A stretch of 16,046 nt of DNA from DASQLQ01 sp035629935 (GTDB lineage: Bacteria > Actinomycetota > CADDZG01 > WHSQ01): NCBI GenBank assembly GCA_035629935.1, contig DASQLQ010000084.1, forward strand, positions 1-16,046, given 5' to 3'. Within the stretch, counting starts at the first letter, position 1, and each line of letters opens with the position of its first letter. This document shows positions 14,216-16,046 of this stretch, in pieces. The notes below the pieces were generated by a model. That model was not told the origin of the DNA and did not search any database. It saw only the letters and a program-made list of their open reading frames with translations. Both the position numbers and the translations under genes were made by a program.

Positions 14216-16046
14216 TCAGCCGGAGCTGGCTCCCGAGTAGGAGTCGTCGCCGGCGAAGCTGGCAGACGCCGTCCCTCTCTTGGGCATACGGAAGTGTGCG
14301 GTGGCCACACCGGAAGCATCGGTAACGGCGGTGGCCACCTCTTGCCCCTTCACGAAGAAGTGGATCGTTCGACCGGGCAGACCACCATCGCTATCGGCAT
14401 CGGTCAGCGTGGCCGTTGCCGCGCTGTTTTTTCCTCTGTGCGTGAAGGAGAACGCGAGCTCGGAATCGTCGAGTCTCACCGAGAATGGGCCGGTCGCCGA
14501 GCTTGCTGCGTGGCCCTCGTCGCCGAGGAAGCTCGCACCTTGCTCCGCGTCCCTAGCGGGTGGCTCGAGGCTCACCGTCACGGATGCATCGCCGTTGCCG
14601 TCGGTCTCGTCGTGGCCGACTTCCTGGCCGTCGAGCGTGAAGACGATCTCTTTGCCTGCGACGCCTGCACCTTCGGCGGCAAGGTGGGCCGCCAGGGTCA
14701 CTTGATCGGTTATCTGACCCGACGTGTCGCCGGTGATCTCCAGCGTGGTCTCGGCCTGTGGCGGCGTGGGGTCAACGGCTCGTGTTTCGGGGGCCGCGAT
14801 CGCGATGAGTGGTTTCTCTGAAGCCCTGCCGTATCGCTCGCCGACGTTGGGTTGGCGTCCGGGCAGAACGACCATGCGCTGTTCGGTGTCGATCTCGGTC
14901 ACCGGTACGGTCGTGTGCGCGTTGTCGGAATCGGCGATCAGCAGGATGTGGACACCGTGCGTGCCGATCGAGCCCTGCCAGAAGTGTCCGTCGCCGTTGA
15001 CCGGAGGGATGCCGTCATCGGGCGCCCAGCATTCACGTGGCGAGCCGTCGAAGTTCGCGTAGTCCTCTCGGACGGAGCCGTCGCCGTTGTATTCGATGTC
15101 ATCGACGCTTCGTGAGTCGAAGTGGGGGCCGGGGTTCGACCCGGTGCCATCGTCGAAGCAGGAGTCGTCCCGGTAGTAGGGGACCGCTGCCATGCCTTGC
15201 ACAGAACCCGGCGTGTACTTGGTGATCGCCGAGCGGGTGACGAGACTGCCGTTCGGTCCGGCGATCTGCTCCCAGTTGATGCCCGCGTTCACTCCGGAGA
15301 AGGTGGGGTCCGGCGAATCGATGTCGTTGAAGACACACACGTCCACCAGGTCACCGGGCATCTCGTCCCAGAGCGGGTCACCGTCTTCAGGGAGTTCCGC
15401 TTTGCCCTGGTCGTAGAGGTCCTCGAGCGGTTGCCCCGCGTACTCGCACTCGGGCTCGTTCGGGGTGCCGACCTGTTGCTCGTCGCTACCGGTCACTTCG
15501 TCGATCTCATCGGAGACGGTGTCGTCACCGTCGTACGTCACGCCGTCGCGGCCCACGTGCAGGCGGGAGTTACCGAAGACCTCGTCGTTCTGGCCATCGA
15601 TCGCAACGCCGTCGGACTGGTAGGGGTTGTAGTAGGTGTCGACCATGCCGGCGTTGTAATCCCACTGCGAGTAGATGCCGTCAAGCGGCGGGATGACGTG
15701 AACCCGCAGGAATGCTCCGAGCCGGATCTCGTCGCGGTAGAAGATCTCGCGTCGCGCAAGGTTCGTGCTCGAGTCGGCCCCCCATGTTTCCCGGATCGTT
15801 CGCACCGGCCCGGACAGCTCACCCATCAGGATCGACGAGCCACCCCAGTTGTTGACCTCTTCCTCGTATCCGCAGCAAGGCGTCTCGCCCGAAGGTCGTT
15901 GCTGAAACGCACGTGCTTTCCACTGGTCGACTAGGTCCGGTCCGTAGGTCCAGTCCCCCTTGGGATCGTTGGAGACCTGGAGGCCTGTCATCAACCAGCG
16001 GCCTTCGTAACGGAATCGATATCGCGGAGTAGTGATCGTTGCCTGA
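14216..16046 (-). CDS. Large, probably secreted protein with C-terminal Ig-like domains (5' end outside window)
   Basis: The minus-strand frame is open to the right edge and reads protein-like residues (RYRFRYEGRWLMTG) before any plausible start, so 609 C-terminal residues are visible. The first part is Asp- and Gly-rich with no family I recognise. It contains a CC pair (TPCCGYEEE), FYRDEIRLGAFLRVHVIPP, YNPYQSDGVAIDG and an acidic stretch around VTYDGDDTVSDEIDE. From about residue 430, after a PTPPQAETTLEI hinge, come two bacterial Ig-like repeats (about 430-520 and 522-607). They carry the typical strands VTLAAHL, GKEIVFTLDG, GNGDASVTV, then GRTIHFFVKGQ and DASGVATAHF. The protein ends SYSGASSG with no LPXTG anchor. 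Export is inferred from composition and the Ig-like domains, since the N-terminus is not visible. The thiolase gene follows after 52 bases. Confidence 0.85.
   Translation of the reverse strand, partial: QATITTPRYRFRYEGRWLMTGLQVSNDPKGDWTYGPDLVDQWKARAFQQRPSGETPCCGYEEEVNNWGGSSILMGELSGPVRTIRETWGADSSTNLARREIFYRDEIRLGAFLRVHVIPPLDGIYSQWDYNAGMVDTYYNPYQSDGVAIDGQNDEVFGNSRLHVGRDGVTYDGDDTVSDEIDEVTGSDEQQVGTPNEPECEYAGQPLEDLYDQGKAELPEDGDPLWDEMPGDLVDVCVFNDIDSPDPTFSGVNAGINWEQIAGPNGSLVTRSAITKYTPGSVQGMAAVPYYRDDSCFDDGTGSNPGPHFDSRSVDDIEYNGDGSVREDYANFDGSPRECWAPDDGIPPVNGDGHFWQGSIGTHGVHILLIADSDNAHTTVPVTEIDTEQRMVVLPGRQPNVGERYGRASEKPLIAIAAPETRAVDPTPPQAETTLEITGDTSGQITDQVTLAAHLAAEGAGVAGKEIVFTLDGQEVGHDETDGNGDASVTVSLEPPARDAEQGASFLGDEGHAASSATGPFSVRLDDSELAFSFTHRGKNSAATATLTDADSDGGLPGRTIHFFVKGQEVATAVTDASGVATAHFRMPKRGTASASFAGDDSYSGASSG

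Noticed and set aside
15992..15994. TTG at 15994, or ATG at 15991, as the start of the Ig-like protein gene
   Set aside because: The frame reads sensible protein (RYRFRYEGRW) through to the window edge, and there is no signal peptide or Shine-Dalgarno at either codon.
1..16046. CRISPR arrays, insertion sequences, tRNA or rRNA genes, and defence systems
   Set aside because: I found no regularly spaced repeats, transposase-like proteins, RNA gene signatures or known defence domains on either strand.

Overview
The window looks like a chromosomal segment of a GC-rich actinobacterium, probably from an uncultured or poorly described lineage. The homodimeric AceE-type pyruvate dehydrogenase, the DUF2993/LmeA-type lipid-binding protein, the strong G-rich Shine-Dalgarno sequences and the many exported proteins with actinobacterial-style signal peptides all point that way. 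The genus cannot be read from the sequence. No rRNA, tRNA, CRISPR array, insertion sequence or phage gene is visible. Gene packing is tight: the longest gap without a gene is about 180 bases.

Layout. (1) 1-2631: 3' part of aceE, whose start lies left of the window. It faces a small secreted protein (2736-3380, minus), with a repeat-rich hairpin between them. (2) 3499-4398: a class I haloalkane dehalogenase, followed by a hairpin. (3) 4475-7931: an exported S15/CocE-type peptidase or esterase and an exported Asp-box beta-propeller, 31 bases apart and probably one operon. (4) 7928-9047: a secreted thermonuclease-fold protein (minus) and an LmeA-like protein (plus), divergent from each other. 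(5) 9048-10937 (minus): a second Asp-box propeller, paralogous to the first, and a small membrane protein. (6) 11055-12945: a sigma-28/WhiG-like promoter, a membrane histidine-kinase-like protein whose H-box histidine is tyrosine, and a stand-alone receiver protein. (7) 13000-14163 (minus): a thiolase. (8) 14216 to the right edge (minus): the 3' part of a large protein ending in Ig-like domains.

How the genes fit together. Groups 3-5 form an exported-protein island: hydrolase, two propellers, nuclease and lipid-binding protein. It suggests work on extracellular polymers or the cell envelope, but no substrate can be read from the sequence. AceE and the thiolase are central carbon and fatty-acid metabolism genes at the edges. 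The kinase-like protein and receiver form a candidate atypical two-component pair under a specialised sigma factor.

The points most worth a second look are the degenerate kinase H-box next to an intact receiver, the TAAA-N16-GCCGATGA promoter in front of it, the shared CGTTCTTTNCTNAC hairpins at two convergent gene ends, and the propeller family with invariant NDHQ and GGLHGHG motifs.
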